Positions 11,963 to 24,849 are shown, counted from the stretch's first letter. The stretch is DNA of 64,000 nt from Lingula anatina (GCF_001039355.2 NW_019774214.1:172214-236213); one strand, 5' to 3'. Numbers and translations: made by a program. The notes: generated from the sequence alone by a model not told the origin.

Positions 11963-14194
11963 CAAAGATAATAAGAAGAGAGAGAAATAGCGCGTGTGTG
12001 TGTGTGTGTGCGTGTGAATGAGGAGAGGCATATTTTGACCCACGGGGTCTGGTTGCATGTGTACCTGGCGCAGCTCTAAGAACTTGCTTTACTTCGGGGC
12101 TGATGACGCTTCCCTCCTCTGGATTGTCTTCCTGGACAGTGAATTCCTTAAATAAATATTTTAAACATGTAAGGAATTTGCCAATTTCAGTATCATATTT
12201 CTCTGCCCTTGTATCATTTTTATAGTCCGTCAATTACGTGACGTAATGAAATAATAAAAAACAGTGAATAATAAATAAAAGACAAACAAATAAATATAGC
12301 AACACGTGTACATATTGACATGTTGACTAAAGAATTACCTCGTATCCACTCCCGCTGTCTGCGTTGGGTATAATCATCTGCCTGAGATAGTTCAACCTGG
12401 TAGATCGACTCTCTATCTCGTCATACTTCAATTGCAGGTAACCCAGCCTAGGTTAAAGTGTAGAACAACCTTTTTCTTCAAATTTTAAACTTTAATGCCT
12501 GGGCAGTGAAGAAATTATTCATAGTAATAAACATAACGCCAACACACACTCACACACACACACACGCACACACGCACGCACACACACATACACACACACA
12601 CACGCACACACACACACACACGCACGCACACACACACACGCACGCACACACACACACACACACACACACGCCTGCATTTACTGGAAAGAGCAACCACGTA
12701 CAATGTTTTACTTCAGATTTACACTGAACCAGACGTATTCAAGAAGATTTATTGTAAAAAAAAAAAGATATATATATATATATATATATATATTCACCTC
12801 CTCCCAATCCTGGCCATCATTATTTTGGGCTCTGTCTTGGCCCCTTGCTGACAGAGTTCGGTGCAAGACCCCAACTCTTGCCCCAGAAGTCCAAGGTCCA
12901 CCTTCTCCTTGAACGGTATATATGGTGGGTGACCGACGGGAATGGGAGTGGTCAGATCACTGAAAGAGGTACGGTCACTGGTCAACGATTGTGTGGACGT
13001 TCTGCAACGATCCTGACATATAGGTAGACAAGTTAGCAAACAAGTGAATAAATGAAAAACTTTGTCAAAAGTAAAAAAATAAAGGGGCTGTATCCCTTAC
13101 CCAATAAAACACACATGAAACACAAAGCGATATGCAAAAATTGCGTTTGTTTAACAATTACATTTTACTGTTGTTAAATTCATATGTTCCAATAAGAACC
13201 AGTTTAATGGCAAACAGGCAGATTCTGTTACCTTATGCTTTAAACTATCAGATGATCAAAAAGAATGAAAAAAATCGGTGGGGTGTTGTTTCAGAGGCAC
13301 ATAGTGGATTTTTAGTAGCATATCTTGTCCTATTAAAATAACAATGCTTCAACTTCTTTGTGACGCGCAACGTAGAGAAGACGTCATTTATGTAATAATA
13401 AGCTTACGTCATAAAAGGGTGGTTTCCAAGGACCCCTTGTCATAACGACAGTGTATTTGCAGTCTGTTCACACTGCACGTAGCGGACAGTAAGCGAACTG
13501 TTATTTCACATTTTACATATTGAGCAATGTTTAGAGTTAATAGGATTCAAGCCCTTGACCTAAGGGTAAAAAAGGCAACTTATTTGGTATGTTTATATTT
13601 TATTTCACCATTTTTTTTGCATAATTTGTCACTGCAATCTTTACTCAGTAATGTTAAGTACGAGCAGATCTAATACATGTACGTTGGTATTTCGTTTTAA
13701 GATTTTTCATTTTCATTTTTTTTAAATGTACAATGTAGTTGTAGTTTCTATTGACTTATTTACGAATGACGGTGAAATGCAAGAGAGTCAGCGTATCATT
13801 TTCGAAATATTGCACATGTCATTAGCTCACACAACTCCGATATTACACACATGAAAAATATTACTACAGCGCTACTGTACTGATATTGCATATTTTACTA
13901 TTTTCAGGGACAAAATAATGCGTGGGGATGTGTTAAGCGTGGTGTGATAAATCTACTTTATTTTGGAAAGTTGACCACTCAAAATGCATTTCCTCTGGGC
14001 CAAAATGGCAACATGGCGCCACAACTAAACGTGGCAGATAAGCAGGAATCGGTGCGTACACCCAAACTGCTCAGGAGCGTTGGAAATGTTCGACTGGAGC
14101 TCCGTGGAGACGCGGATAAAAGTCAAACTTTGGAAAATTCAAAGAGCATTCGGCCAAATTTAAAAGTAAAGCTGGTGAGTGAAGCCTCAACCCC

Positions 14195-14235
<41 letters not shown>

Positions 14236-15791
14236 CATCCTCTTTCTACATGTACCTTGCTCTTCCTCTCACTCTCCACCCCCCTCTCTCTCTATCTCTC
14301 CTTTTCTTCATGCACATTTCAGTCGCACTTATCCAAGGCAGGCTACTATAACGTATAAAAAGTTAGCTTTCCTTATATTAATGAAACATCATATTCTATT
14401 TCAGAGTCAGATCAGACACTGCTCTATAAAAGATATCAAGCTGGACAGCGGTCCTGACGACCGGGCCACCAGAATTGGCAGGGGGGACTTCGGCACTGTC
14501 TTTAGGGCGACCCACGTCCCCAGCGGAGACCGCGTGGCCGTCAAATTCTTCAAGAGAGACGAGAACACCCGACGGGATATTCTCGTGGAAGCACGTGTCC
14601 TGGAGTATCTGAACGGGGCGAGGTTGTCTCCGAAGTTCTACGGGGTGGTGAACTACGGGGAGGCCGCAGTTGCTGAGACTGAGTTCTCGCCGCTGGCCGT
14701 GGTTACGGAGTTTGTGAGCATTCGGCAAAAGAGTCGCCTCTCGTTCCACTATGAAGAGTTCAGAAAATTCCGCAGCACACGCCGCCATTTGACCGCCACT
14801 GACTGGCTTAGGTTTGGGGTGGAGCTGGCAGAAGGTTTGCAGGAAATACATGAGGTAAGTTTTTTTTTTAATAACGTTGGGAACAGGAAAAAAGAAAACG
14901 TCAAAAGAAGAGTGGTACGTCACTCGTAATTATCTGTCTATTAATTTCTTATTTCTATCCTTAAATTTATTTTTCATTTATTTTTTCTGTCTTGAAAAAC
15001 TGAATATTATTTTCTTCAATTTGTATCACAAATGCACACGCTCACACGTGTCTTGAGCTAAACTCTCATTAGTCTCGCATAGAACAACTAGGCCTACAAG
15101 TCCACCCACCTTTATTAATATAATTTATATTTATTCCAGATGGGAATTGGCATTTTCGATATAAAGCACGAAAATATCATGGTGCAGCGTGACAGCAAGG
15201 GAAGAATTCACCCACGCATCGTGGACTTCGGGGCAGCTTTTCTACTGAACGACGACAAGCCTTATCTTTCACCGAACAAATTCACGCTGGAGATGTTGAA
15301 ACAACTGCGTCCAATGAGTGAACAACTAGCCCCCGAAATTTTCGAGTTTGCCTCTCGTTCGGCAGCACTAGACGTCTACAGCCTGGGGTTTGTCTTTGGC
15401 GATATGGCGAGGCGAGCCAAGGTGTTGGGTTTGAGAGACTTAGCGGCACACTGCATGGCCGACGATCCAACACAGAGGCCATGTTTACCTGACGTCATTG
15501 GACACCTGAAGAGACTGCTGAAGGAGGAGAGGCAGCGCAGACTGGCGACTTTTCATCGCAGTGTAGCCTGAAGGGCGTCTTAAAACTGTCTAAAATTCGT
15601 CTTCTAGAACATTTCTGGAGAATTTTGATTTAAATAGCGTGTGATTTTTAGGAGTCGTGTTATGTCTGAACAAAATTTAGTACAAAATTGAAGGGGTTTT
15701 AAGAAACCAACGCCAATTGACAGAGACGGACAGATTAGTTAGTAAAATGGCACTATTATGGAAAATTCCAAACTATTTTTTATCTTTGTGA

Positions 15792-15838
<47 letters not shown>

Positions 15839-17616
15839 ATAAGGCGGCAGATACCAATGCCTTCACTGCTCAAAACATACAGAGAGCAGTTACCTCAGGA
15901 AGAATAGAAATCTTGGTCAAGTTGAAATCTTTGAGGTAATAACAGGCCAATTTTGAAGATTACAAGTTTTGGCCAGGAATTGTCCTGTGTGATATCTAGG
16001 AACAAACCGAGGAATTCGCAGGACAGTAGACGGCCCAGGATCTTAGATTCAAATTAAAGATATCTTACTAGATTGTACGCCAGAAGCTGGCTGAAATGAT
16101 CTCAGACATGCAGTACCAAGTAAGCAGGTACTTTGTATGGCAAACAGGCCCCATGTCTCTGACCACGACAGGCGCTAAGCACTCTGTACACATGCACTCA
16201 TATATGAAATGCCATATTGCTTGTGTGAGGGCATTCAATGTATCGAGAAGATTTGTGTTAGTCAGTAGAGCAAAAGTTTTTAAGCCACCAGTATGCTTGG
16301 CTTTGGACACTTTCTATGCATACAGTGCATGCATCTGTGTTTTTAACTGTAAAAATGAAAGATGCATTTTGAGAAGCTGTTATTATTATTTTTTTTTTTA
16401 TCTTTTTTCATTTGATCGTGTATGGTCAAATGATTCATGTTAGATGCATGTTTGGTTTTCCTCGTAACTACAAAAGCTTAGACGAAATCTTAAATTTATG
16501 CAGTCACTTGCTTTTATTTGAAATAACAGTTTTCATCTGTAAATAAACATGTTGTTTTTAAATTTTATTGTGGTTTTACTACGATCAAAGCACCGCCCGG
16601 TGGAAGGGCAGGGTTCTCGTTTAAATACCACTGATTTTTAAAATTAATATTGAAATTAAATATTTGATGAACATTTAACCCTTCACGTTATTTTTGAGTA
16701 AAATATTTTGATAATCCTTTGTCCGTACCTGCTTTTGTATTTTAACACAAATTCAACTAAACTCAAATCAAAACTAGAAAAGCACTCAGAGAGCGCAGAC
16801 CTCCGCCAAAGCAGCAAAGTCTCTATCCAATGCCGTTTCACTCCTAAATTTTCTATATTTTTTATTATTGACTGATTTCAGATTGTTGATCCGGATCAAC
16901 ACCAAAAACAAATCATCTCTTCCTCGGTCCACTTCTAACAGTTCCTGAAAATTTCATCAAAATCGGTCCATAACTTTTTGAGTTATGTTGATGCTTGACA
17001 GACAGACAGACAGACGAACAAACAAACAGAGACAGGGGGTGAAAACATAACCTCCTTGGCGGAGGTAAAAAGAGAGAAAGAGTAACTTAACAAATGAATA
17101 AGAAGCGAAAAGGCAATCAAACAACAACAATAACAAGAATATATTCAGAGTATTACTTTAAAGTATCCGTTCTCCCTGGTATAGGCTCTGGTCTCAGGAA
17201 CAGAGAGTGGGTGATCTGTTGTTTCGGGTCCATCTGGCGGTTCTCCAGCTTCAAAGACAGAAAATAAGAGCAGCTAACGAAGAGTCTATATTGATGTCGG
17301 ACACTATTTTGCCTTATATTTTGGTAAATGTATTGAAAAAACTGCGTACAATCATTTTTTTTTACTTTAAAAAAATATTTCACCAAATCACGTTTACATA
17401 AGACAGGCAGTTTTCTTTACGAGTGACATTTAAATAAAAGACTGATTTTTTTTAAATTTGAGATAAGAAATGAAGTCACCTGGTTGGAAAATCCGTAGCC
17501 AAAGCTGCCGTAAGCAAAACAGAACTCCACCTCCAGCACGGCCATGGGCTTGGTTTTACGTGTCAGAGCCAGCGCTTCCACCGAGTACAGTTTCTTAGAG
17601 ATGGTTAATAAAGAAA

Positions 17617-17659
<43 letters not shown>

Positions 17660-19090
17660 AATATTGAATAATTAAATAAGGACCCAAACATTAACATAGG
17701 ATTTAATTGTTCTACACGTGTGCAATATATTTATTCATTTAAATTCATACATTTTTCCTAATTTTTTGTTCCAGCTATTTAAAACTATTTATCACAAAGC
17801 TGAGAAAAGCTGGCGTATTAACCTTGATAATGTCATACAAGTGGATCTGTTTACTGGCAATAATGCGATGTCTCTCAGGCGACTCGTAACCTATCAGTTC
17901 GAGCTTCACTTTGTTTGACAAGTCTTGGCGCTTGTTGCTCAGCTAAAGGGAAAAGATAAATATTTAATGTATTAGAAGAAGTATGAAAATCACTATAAAA
18001 ATTATCTCTTTCTAGATCACACATATATTTTAGAATAAAGAAACATGATATATATTTTTTTCAATGTCTTATGGTCGACGGGAATAAATCGAAACTTGAA
18101 TGCAATTATCAGGAATATTTAAACATGCTCTGTAAAACCAAAGACTGCAACAGATTAAAAAAATATATAATAAAAATAAGAATTTCGAAAAGAAACTTAC
18201 CTTAATGGCAAAATGTCTGAGGTCATCGAGTGCGGCCTGAGTTTTGGTCACTCCACTCTGGACGACCGAGGAGTTCTTACACACCGCACCAATGTGGATC
18301 CTTACATAGAGACTGATGGGGTAATCCTCAAATACTGCAGGAGCTTTGGTCAAGAGAAATAGTTTAACTGACAACTGGACATTTAGAAGTCTTGGAAGGC
18401 AACAAGAAATTAAAGAAAGAAGGAGAAAAGGAGAGAAAGAAGAACGGATGAATGAATGAATGAATGAAAGTACCAGAATCTCGCCCAGATAATGATTGAT
18501 CTATCAAAGAAGAGGCTTAGCAGAGGTATTTTCTCACAGCAACGTAATCCCCAGGCTAATTAACGTTCTAGTGTGGAGTAAATAAACTTCAAGGATACGA
18601 TTTTCGAAATCCAACTTTATGTTTTTCAATTGTTTCAAATGGATTGACAGCACTCCGTTCTACAAATTAAAAAGTGTAAGAAATGCATCAACATTACAAG
18701 CCTTCTCAACTTACTGGTCTCAATAAAAAAAAGAAATACTGCAAAATCTCTTTTGAAAATAAATAATAGGGCCTAATCAAAACACGGCACACCTTACAAA
18801 ACGATAATAAAAACTAAAAGGTAGCCTTAACCCATAAGTACACCTCACTCGCACACTATAATTGTTTTCCAAAAACTAGAGGATGCTAACATTTCGATCA
18901 CATAATTCTGGCATCATAGGCTCCATTTGTTCGACAAATGGTAATGCAAAAATAAGTGTGATTAAAATCAGAGATCATAAGAAATAACACATACTGGCCT
19001 TGACAAGGCATCATCAGGTTTAAATAGTACATGAGAATGCGGATCACGGAATTCGTCGTCGTAATGACCATGATGAAGACCATGCTCCAT
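11005..19090 (-). CDS. C2CD6: C2CD6 (CatSper-tau)-like C2-domain protein
   Basis: Eleven exons join in frame: 19090-18995, 18659-18599, 18334-18201, 17942-17823, 17593-17480, 17248-17157, 13001-12798, 12447-12339, 12146-12065, 11765-11734 and 11325-11005 (about 454 residues). Exons 2-5 form one C2-type domain: [14 protein letters not shown], then [42 protein letters not shown], and [20 protein letters not shown]. From memory, human C2CD6 has close counterparts (LLELIQYDNREKRAFL, QIHLYEVIQ, EVEFMFSYGNFGYGFSHQ) and a later helix (KKEYRNLNTWIDKANYL) matching [18 protein letters not shown] in exon 8. In vertebrates this protein helps place and traffic the CatSper calcium channel in the sperm tail. 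The C-terminal exon is basic and Ser/Pro-rich. The protein is shorter than the mammalian one. It is divergent from PEX1, and intron 6 holds a kinase gene on the other strand. Confidence 0.82.
11573..11608. repeat. perfect hairpin, 17-bp stem
   Basis: AAAGGGAGGTTAGGTTT is followed after two bases by its exact reverse complement. It lies in the last intron of C2CD6. Confidence 0.9.
11799..12013. repeat. compound (GA)n/(GT)n microsatellite
   Basis: Long GA runs interspersed with GT runs, in the intron between C2CD6 exons 9 and 10. Confidence 0.95.
12543..12669. repeat. (CA)n microsatellite with CG interruptions
   Basis: CA dinucleotides with scattered CGCA units, in C2CD6 intron 7. Confidence 0.95.
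14013..15571 (+). CDS. protein kinase nested in a C2CD6 intron
   Basis: Three exons, 14013-14174, 14405-14854 and 15140-15571, all phase 0, encode about 347 residues. The ATG at 14013 (AACATGG) is the first in frame. Exon 1 is a polar 54-residue N-tail. The kinase domain follows with glycine loop IGRGDFGTV (78-86), VAVK lysine 101, and an acidic residue in the alpha-C region ([11 protein letters not shown]). The catalytic loop is FDIKHEN (Asp211, Lys213, Asn216), then DFG 233-235, APE 268-270 and DVYSLG. The core catalytic residues are present, so an active enzyme is likely, but the usual His-Arg before the catalytic Asp is Ile-Phe. The substrate, and whether it is Ser/Thr or Tyr specific, is not evident; the DIKxxN motif favours Ser/Thr. 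The whole gene sits inside intron 6 of C2CD6 on the opposite strand. Confidence 0.82.
15793..15836. repeat. poly(A) tract
   Basis: About 44 consecutive A, some 220 bp after the kinase stop codon. It could be a simple repeat or a retroposon tail. Confidence 0.9.
16781..17072 (+). mobile_element. dispersed retroposon-like repeat (RTE/SINE tail type)
   Basis: Ends carry inverted ACCTCCGCCAA / TTGGCGGAGGT. The interior reads ...TTCATCAAAATCGGTCCATA..., then a GACA run, then GGTGAAAACATAACCTCC. This tail type is common in RTE-like retrotransposons and derived SINEs of aquatic animals. No reverse transcriptase frame remains. The class assignment is from general memory. Confidence 0.55.
17606..17661. 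repeat. (TAAA)n microsatellite
   Basis: Repeated AAAT units in C2CD6 intron 4, right next to exon 5. Confidence 0.95.
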
Positions 19091-19521
19091 CTTACATGCG
19101 TGTATCACTGCTGCTGTTGTTTCGCGCCGAGCTACGCCACGATTCTTCGCAGCGTTTTACGCCTGACGCTGTTGACGTAATATTCTCGCGAGCAACGTCA
19201 CGACAAGCAGGCGACAGATTTCGCGCCACAAATGCAAACATGAAGCGCAACACTGCTCTTTCTGAAAAAAAAAATGTAGTTTTATATTAATTAGTAGATA
19301 CAAACAAACTGTTCGCGGCAAATTTAATTTTGGAGATAAGTTTGAAGTCCGACAACACAATGGATCATCTCAACTAACACACTTCACACAACTAATCTCC
19401 TTTTCCTAGAGAACTTGACTTGTTTTCTCGACTTTGGCTCCTACTTTCTGATAAGCAAGCATATTATCGCTGAAATAGAAAATCTGGTGAATTCTTGGTG
19501 TCACACCCAAAGGGTGCGACG
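19091..19521. promoter_or_regulatory. divergent promoter region of C2CD6 and PEX1
   Basis: 431 bp separate the two ATG codons, which face away from each other. The part near C2CD6 is CpG-rich against an AT-rich background. It holds a TGACGTAA (CRE-like, 19173-19180) and TCTCGCGAG (19184-19192), nine of ten bases of the TCTCGCGAGA motif known from bidirectional housekeeping promoters. No TATA box is obvious. Promoter function is inferred from position and motifs. Confidence 0.6.
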
Positions 19522-19987
19522 ATGCAGGATCCCGCGGGTCAGTGCTGGGCCGCTGTGATTCGTGGGGGTCGAAATAAGAACTGTTTTGTTTCCCTGCCTT
19601 CGGCAAGCTGGACCTCGCAAAACACATACGAAGATGGCAAGGTAAACAAACCAAAGATAGCTTAATGAAAGTCTTGGTATTAGATTAAATCTCTTTAGTA
19701 ACAGAACAGTAGATTGCACCTTTCATGGGGTAATCAAAATCATTCATGGAAAATTTGGAATTTATGTTGATTATTTGGTCGAAGCCTCGAAGATGTAGGG
19801 GAGGGCGACAGGTCAGAAAATAGGTACTTCTTCAGGGGCACGTTGCATTTAGAATTTCTAACAAAAGGCGCATGAAAGGGTGGTGTTATAGTCAACGAGG
19901 GGGTTGGACTCCCAAACCAGGAGTATGCTGATCAGAGAAATAATGTCTTGTATTCTGTTTCTTTTCAACTTTAACATTTTTGCTGTA

Positions 19988-20027
<40 letters not shown>

Positions 20028-23000
20028 TGTGTGTGTGAGAGATATAATTACTAGAAGTACATGTATATATAGTACTATGTAGTAACATATATATAATTGG
20101 GTTCCAGTTGCAGGTGTTCCAGCTTCAGTCCCAGAGTGGCAGGATAGCCTATGTCAGCTGGTCAGGGGGACTGACCACAGGGACCCCAGGCTCTCAGGAC
20201 ACCATTGAACTCAATGGACTGTACGCAGACAAACTGGGCTTTAAGGTCGGAGAAGAGGTATCATATGGGATTTATTTATAAATTTATTATTCTTATTAGT
20301 GCTATAAGGAGAAGAGGTATGCAATTATTATTTCTTTATAACTGTTATTAGTGCACAGTATAATTATTGAGAAGAAGTGTGATCTTTGGGTTGAAAATAT
20401 ACTTAGTCTTGAATATTTAAGATGAATTCATATTGAGGGCATCTTATATTTGAAGGACATGCTAATTCACTATTTCTATGACATAGCTAAATATAACCTG
20501 TAAAGGCAATTTTTGATATTTATTATACTCCTTTTATTCATAAAGATAAATATTTACATAATTGAGAGAATTATTTTGACATTGAGATAAATTGTTTGTG
20601 TGTTTAAACAATAAATTGTTTCTATGAAAATTTATAACATATAAGAATTTAGTACTCAAACTGGGATATATTGGTAGGTTTATACTCAGGTTATATGTAA
20701 AAGGTCTTGTTTAGAGATAAATATGATTGTTTTAATTCTATTTTTATATATATATTTTTCCTTCTGCTTATTAATCTCAGGTCCTTGTGAAAGCTGTTCC
20801 CAGCGTAGCATCATGCACCAGGATATTTGTTGAACCTCTCTCCGTGGACGACTGGGAGATACTGGTAAGACAAACAGACCAAAAAAATACCATCAAGAAA
20901 TGTTTGTGAAGTAATCAAAGACAATTTGAGGCAATGCTTAATAATTTGTGTGAGAGTATTTTTGTAATTTGAGAGTAATCAATTGGCTTTTTAACTTAAT
21001 TTCCAGGAACTCCACTCCAGTTTCCTAGAAAGTCATCTCCTCAATCAGCTCCGTGTGGTGTGGCCCCAGCAAGTGATGCCACTCTGGGTAGAGGGGGCCG
21101 TCTGTATTTTTGTCACAGTGGGTGAGTGATGTGATCAGTATGTGTGCACGTGTATGCATGTATGGGTAGGTGCACATGTGTGTGTGTGTGCATGTGTGTG
21201 TGTTACTTGTACCTATGGCAATTACACCATTAACCAACTTACATGTGCGTGTTTGTACTAGTACATTTATGTGTATATATGTGTCACTTGTATTTGTATA
21301 TGTTTACACCACAATTAGTCTGTTTCTGTTCAAATATTGATCTTTTTTAATTAGTTAGTCCATGCAACCTCCAACACCATCCTGTATCATGCCCCCCCCT
21401 GTCATGTAACAGTATTGGTTGGGAACTCTTGAATTTGGCTTATTTCACTTGTTTACAATATCATTGGCATTTATTCTCATTCATAACAACAAACATTTCC
21501 ATGAACTTTACAAAGTATAAGTTACCCATAGGGAAATCTTTTACTATGCATTTTTAAATCATTCTTCATTTTATCTATTTCTATAGCGTCCATGGAACCC
21601 AATGTCCCATGTGCTTTACTGGAACAACACACAGAGGTCGTCATAGCACCCAAGGTCAGACAATCTGGGTCAAGGTCAAGCACATTCAAACCCAAAGCAA
21701 AAGTAGATGACAAACTGAACAAAAAAGAAAATCAAAAAGCTAGTGCAAATGAAGAGCACTCAAAAGTGACAAAAATGAAGAATGGGGCTATTGTGAATGA
21801 TGTGAAGACAAGCAGTGAGGTACAAAAGAGGAGCAATGAAGTTTCTGAAAGCAAGTTAGCTCAGGCTTCATACATGAGGGGCATGTTTGACTTCTGCAGA
21901 TTCATACTCATGGGGCCACAGGTTCCTCTTGGAGTAGAAATGTCGTCTGACCTTAACCAGGCAACAAGGTCGGAAATTCTGGACACAGACGTTAACATGG
22001 TGCTGAGAGTCCAACCAATGAAATGTTTGGACACTTTGGAACTTATGTCAGAAAATGGAGGCCATGATTTGAGTAGTCAGTCTCCAGAAACCACTTTTCT
22101 TTTACAGCCTACAACTGTTTACATCTCTGCAAATACTCTGCTACAACATGGCTACGTGGACATTGACGCCATGTGTCCATCATTTTTAGCTAAGTTAACC
22201 AAACTTCCATCCCCGAAAGAAAAACGGGAGATTGCAAAAAGGGCAGCTGCAAAAACTAAAACTGACAAGAACTTGAAAGACAAGGCCAAAGGTCAACCTG
22301 GTCACCATGACAACAAGGTCAAAGCTGAACAGGGTCAGAGTATTGTAGTGCGTGTTGTGGTGGTAAATGCTCAGTACGTTGTGCCATCCAGAGCAAAGAC
22401 TCCTACAGAGAACGAAATTGTCATGAAAGGAAACATATACGCAAAGAAAAAAGTTACATTTGGTGAAGAAACTGATAACATTTTTGAAGGTGACGAAAAA
22501 CTTGGTTCTGGGGGTGAATTCCACAGCGGTGGAAGAGTTCATTCTGAAACAGGGATACCTGGAGGTGGAAGAGTTCATTGTGGTGCTGGTGTTGAAGTAA
22601 GCAGGACCAAGGTGCTGGAGACGGTATCGGATGGTCACATTCTTCTTCCAGAGTTCCTAAGAAGACAGAGGGGTCTGGGGGCCTTCACCAGGGTCCACCT
22701 GGAGGGAATTCATTCTAAGGGCTCTACATTCACTCAGCTGTCTCTGCACCCTCTTACACCAGTGGTGAGGAAAGTTTTATCTCTTTTGCTTTATTGATTG
22801 AAATTAATTGTACATGATTGTTACTGTACTAAGCACTTCCAATTTAGTGCCTCCTAAATGTAACATTATAGCAAGGTTTTTCTGTCTGTATAAACTTTTG
22901 GAGCAAATCGTCAGACTTGTTTTAATAAATGCCATTTTTGTGATTCATAAATAACTTCAGGATGTATATTATTGTATTAAATGTATTATATGTGCTTTAC

Positions 23001-24849
23001 CATCTTTGTATCAGCTATAACTCATGAGCATAATTTTCAAATCGTAAATCATCATTGAAGTAATCCTTATTCCATTCAGACAAAGAAATACACCAAGGAA
23101 ATGTACAGAACTGCACTGAGAGTTTGGCTGAGACAGGCAGCAACTGAGAACTTCCCATTTATTATCACACAGGGCACTTTGTTCAGTCTGCCACTAGGGG
23201 GAGGTAGGTCACTGGCCAGGTTGTGCCTTGATTGTGGTAATTGTGCTCACAGTCTCACCTGTAGCAATTTGTAAATGTTTCAGTCAGTTGGTTTTAACAA
23301 CCATTCAACACTTTTTTTGTAACACATTGAAGGAATTTGTGACAAATGTTGTGATTTTGTAGACTTGATTGTGTTTGAGTTAATGTCACACCTACCACAA
23401 TGGATAAAATGATTGAATAACAATTCATTTATTGTATATATGTATTTTTGATATATTTCAGAACACTCACAGGAGTTTCTCCTAACACTCCAGGGAGTAG
23501 AAGAAAGCCCAGACTCAACAGAAACGTATGCTCAACTGGAGGAGTCTTCCCTTGATGCTGTGAGGGTCAGAGTCACAGAACAAGTACGAGATTCAAAGAA
23601 ACCCAGAGAGGTGGCTGCTCTACCAGCATCAAGTGTGGCAGAGGTGGACTGTCCTGTACCGGCTGTTGAAGTGGAAGATCTTGGGTAAAAGCTCTAATGG
23701 CAACATGTTCAATGGGCATTTTCAGTTGCTTCTCTGTAGATGTACTTAAAAGGTTTCATTAAATTTTTAAGCTAGCTTTGTGTCTTGGTATTCCAGGCTC
23801 GTTTTAGCAGAGTTCTTGCCTGTTGTCATGCTTTGGATTCAATATTGCTGAATGCAGTGATAAACTTATTTTAAAAAACAGCATTTTTATGGATGTAATT
23901 TTTTTAAATTATTTTTTAGGGTATGCCAAATTCCACATTACTTATACATATGCATAACATGTAAACACTACATATATTCTTTTGTTTTAAAGAGCTCATT
24001 TTCATGTCATTCGCATATGTGAGATCTAGAATATGAATGAAAGTCTCTTCATCTCACTTCATAACAACTGTACAATTACAGCGGTATCAAGTCACTCTCC
24101 CAGCAAGCAATAGAATTTCTAGAATGCTCCATAGCACAGCGGCCATTGCCAAAACAGCTACTAGATGGCAGCAGCAGTATTGCAAATGGCTGCCTCTTGG
24201 TGTGTGGAAACAAGGGGTGTGGAAAGAGCAGCTTCACCAGAGGTCTCTGTGCCAAGCTGAGCCAGCCACCGAACCTGGCATATGTGGAAATAGTGGATTG
24301 TAAAAGTCTTAAAGGTAGGACTGTTGAAGTGAAAGTAGAATTTTTTTTTTCAACTTATAAAGAATGTGACAGTTAGAGTCTGTGTCAACTACATGATTAT
24401 ATAACTGGGAAGATTAGTTCAAATGTTAGCTGTAAAGATTTATATCTATATTCTGTCACCCAGGGAAAAGAATAGAAGTCATCCAGACCATTCTTCGCCA
24501 GGTCTTCAATGAAGCTGCATGGCGACAGCCTGCTGTGATCTTATTGGATGATTTGGATCATGTGACCAGTTCTCCCAGAAGCCCTGAAATGGAACTGACA
24601 GGAGAGGCAATGTACAATGCCGAGGTGGCTGAAGGTGAAGAAACAAGTGGGAGTTTGCTGGGTCTAGGTCTTTTGTAAAGATAAAAGATGAAATATTTAT
24701 GATCCATTCAAACTTATTCATTGGAAAAAATATTTTTGGTTTTTGACAATTTATAATTATTTTATCAGGAGTTAATTTCTCTTTAATTTGATATTGAATT
24801 TTCTCTAAAATTTCAGATTTATTTAAGGACATTTACACACAACAGCCAT
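19522..24849 (+). CDS. PEX1: PEX1 peroxisomal AAA ATPase, 5' part (cut by gap)
   Basis: Ten exons join in frame: 19522-19641, 20114-20257, 20781-20864, 21007-21121, 21587-22764, 23080-23203, 23462-23684, 24082-24314, 24464-24634 and 24817 into the gap (about 808 residues). The N-domain is recognisable: NCFVSLPS, then AYVSW, VEPLSVDDWEILELH, LLNQLRVVWPQQVMPLWVEG; human PEX1 has VEPLSADDWEILELH at this place. Exon 5 is a long, low-conservation linker. Exons 8-9 start AAA domain D1 with Walker A GNKGCGKS (about 705-712), VDCKSLKGKR and Walker B ILLDDLD (about 766-772). PEX1 with PEX6 pulls PEX5 out of the peroxisome membrane. The rest of D1 and all of D2 are missing because of the N gap, and no D2 exon is seen beyond it, so this is an assembly truncation, not a shown pseudogene. 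Confidence 0.93.
19990..20038. repeat. (GT)n microsatellite
   Basis: GT run in PEX1 intron 1. Confidence 0.95.

Larger units (their letters stand above)
15572..17156. other. rest of C2CD6 intron 6, downstream of the kinase
   Basis: Contains a 44-base A run (15793-15836), AT-rich sequence that may be kinase 3' UTR, and a dispersed repeat at 16781-17072. No exon was recognised here on either strand. Confidence 0.5.

Noticed and set aside
11708-12233. Long open frames rich in Ser/Leu/His on the minus strand
   Set aside because: They are translations of GA/GT microsatellites; the real C2CD6 exons 9 and 10 lie at their edges.
12506-12727. Thr-His repeat open frame (and Val-Cys on the other strand)
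   Set aside because: Translation of a CA microsatellite in an intron.
22195-22638. 147-codon minus-strand frame
   Set aside because: Antisense shadow of PEX1 exon 5.
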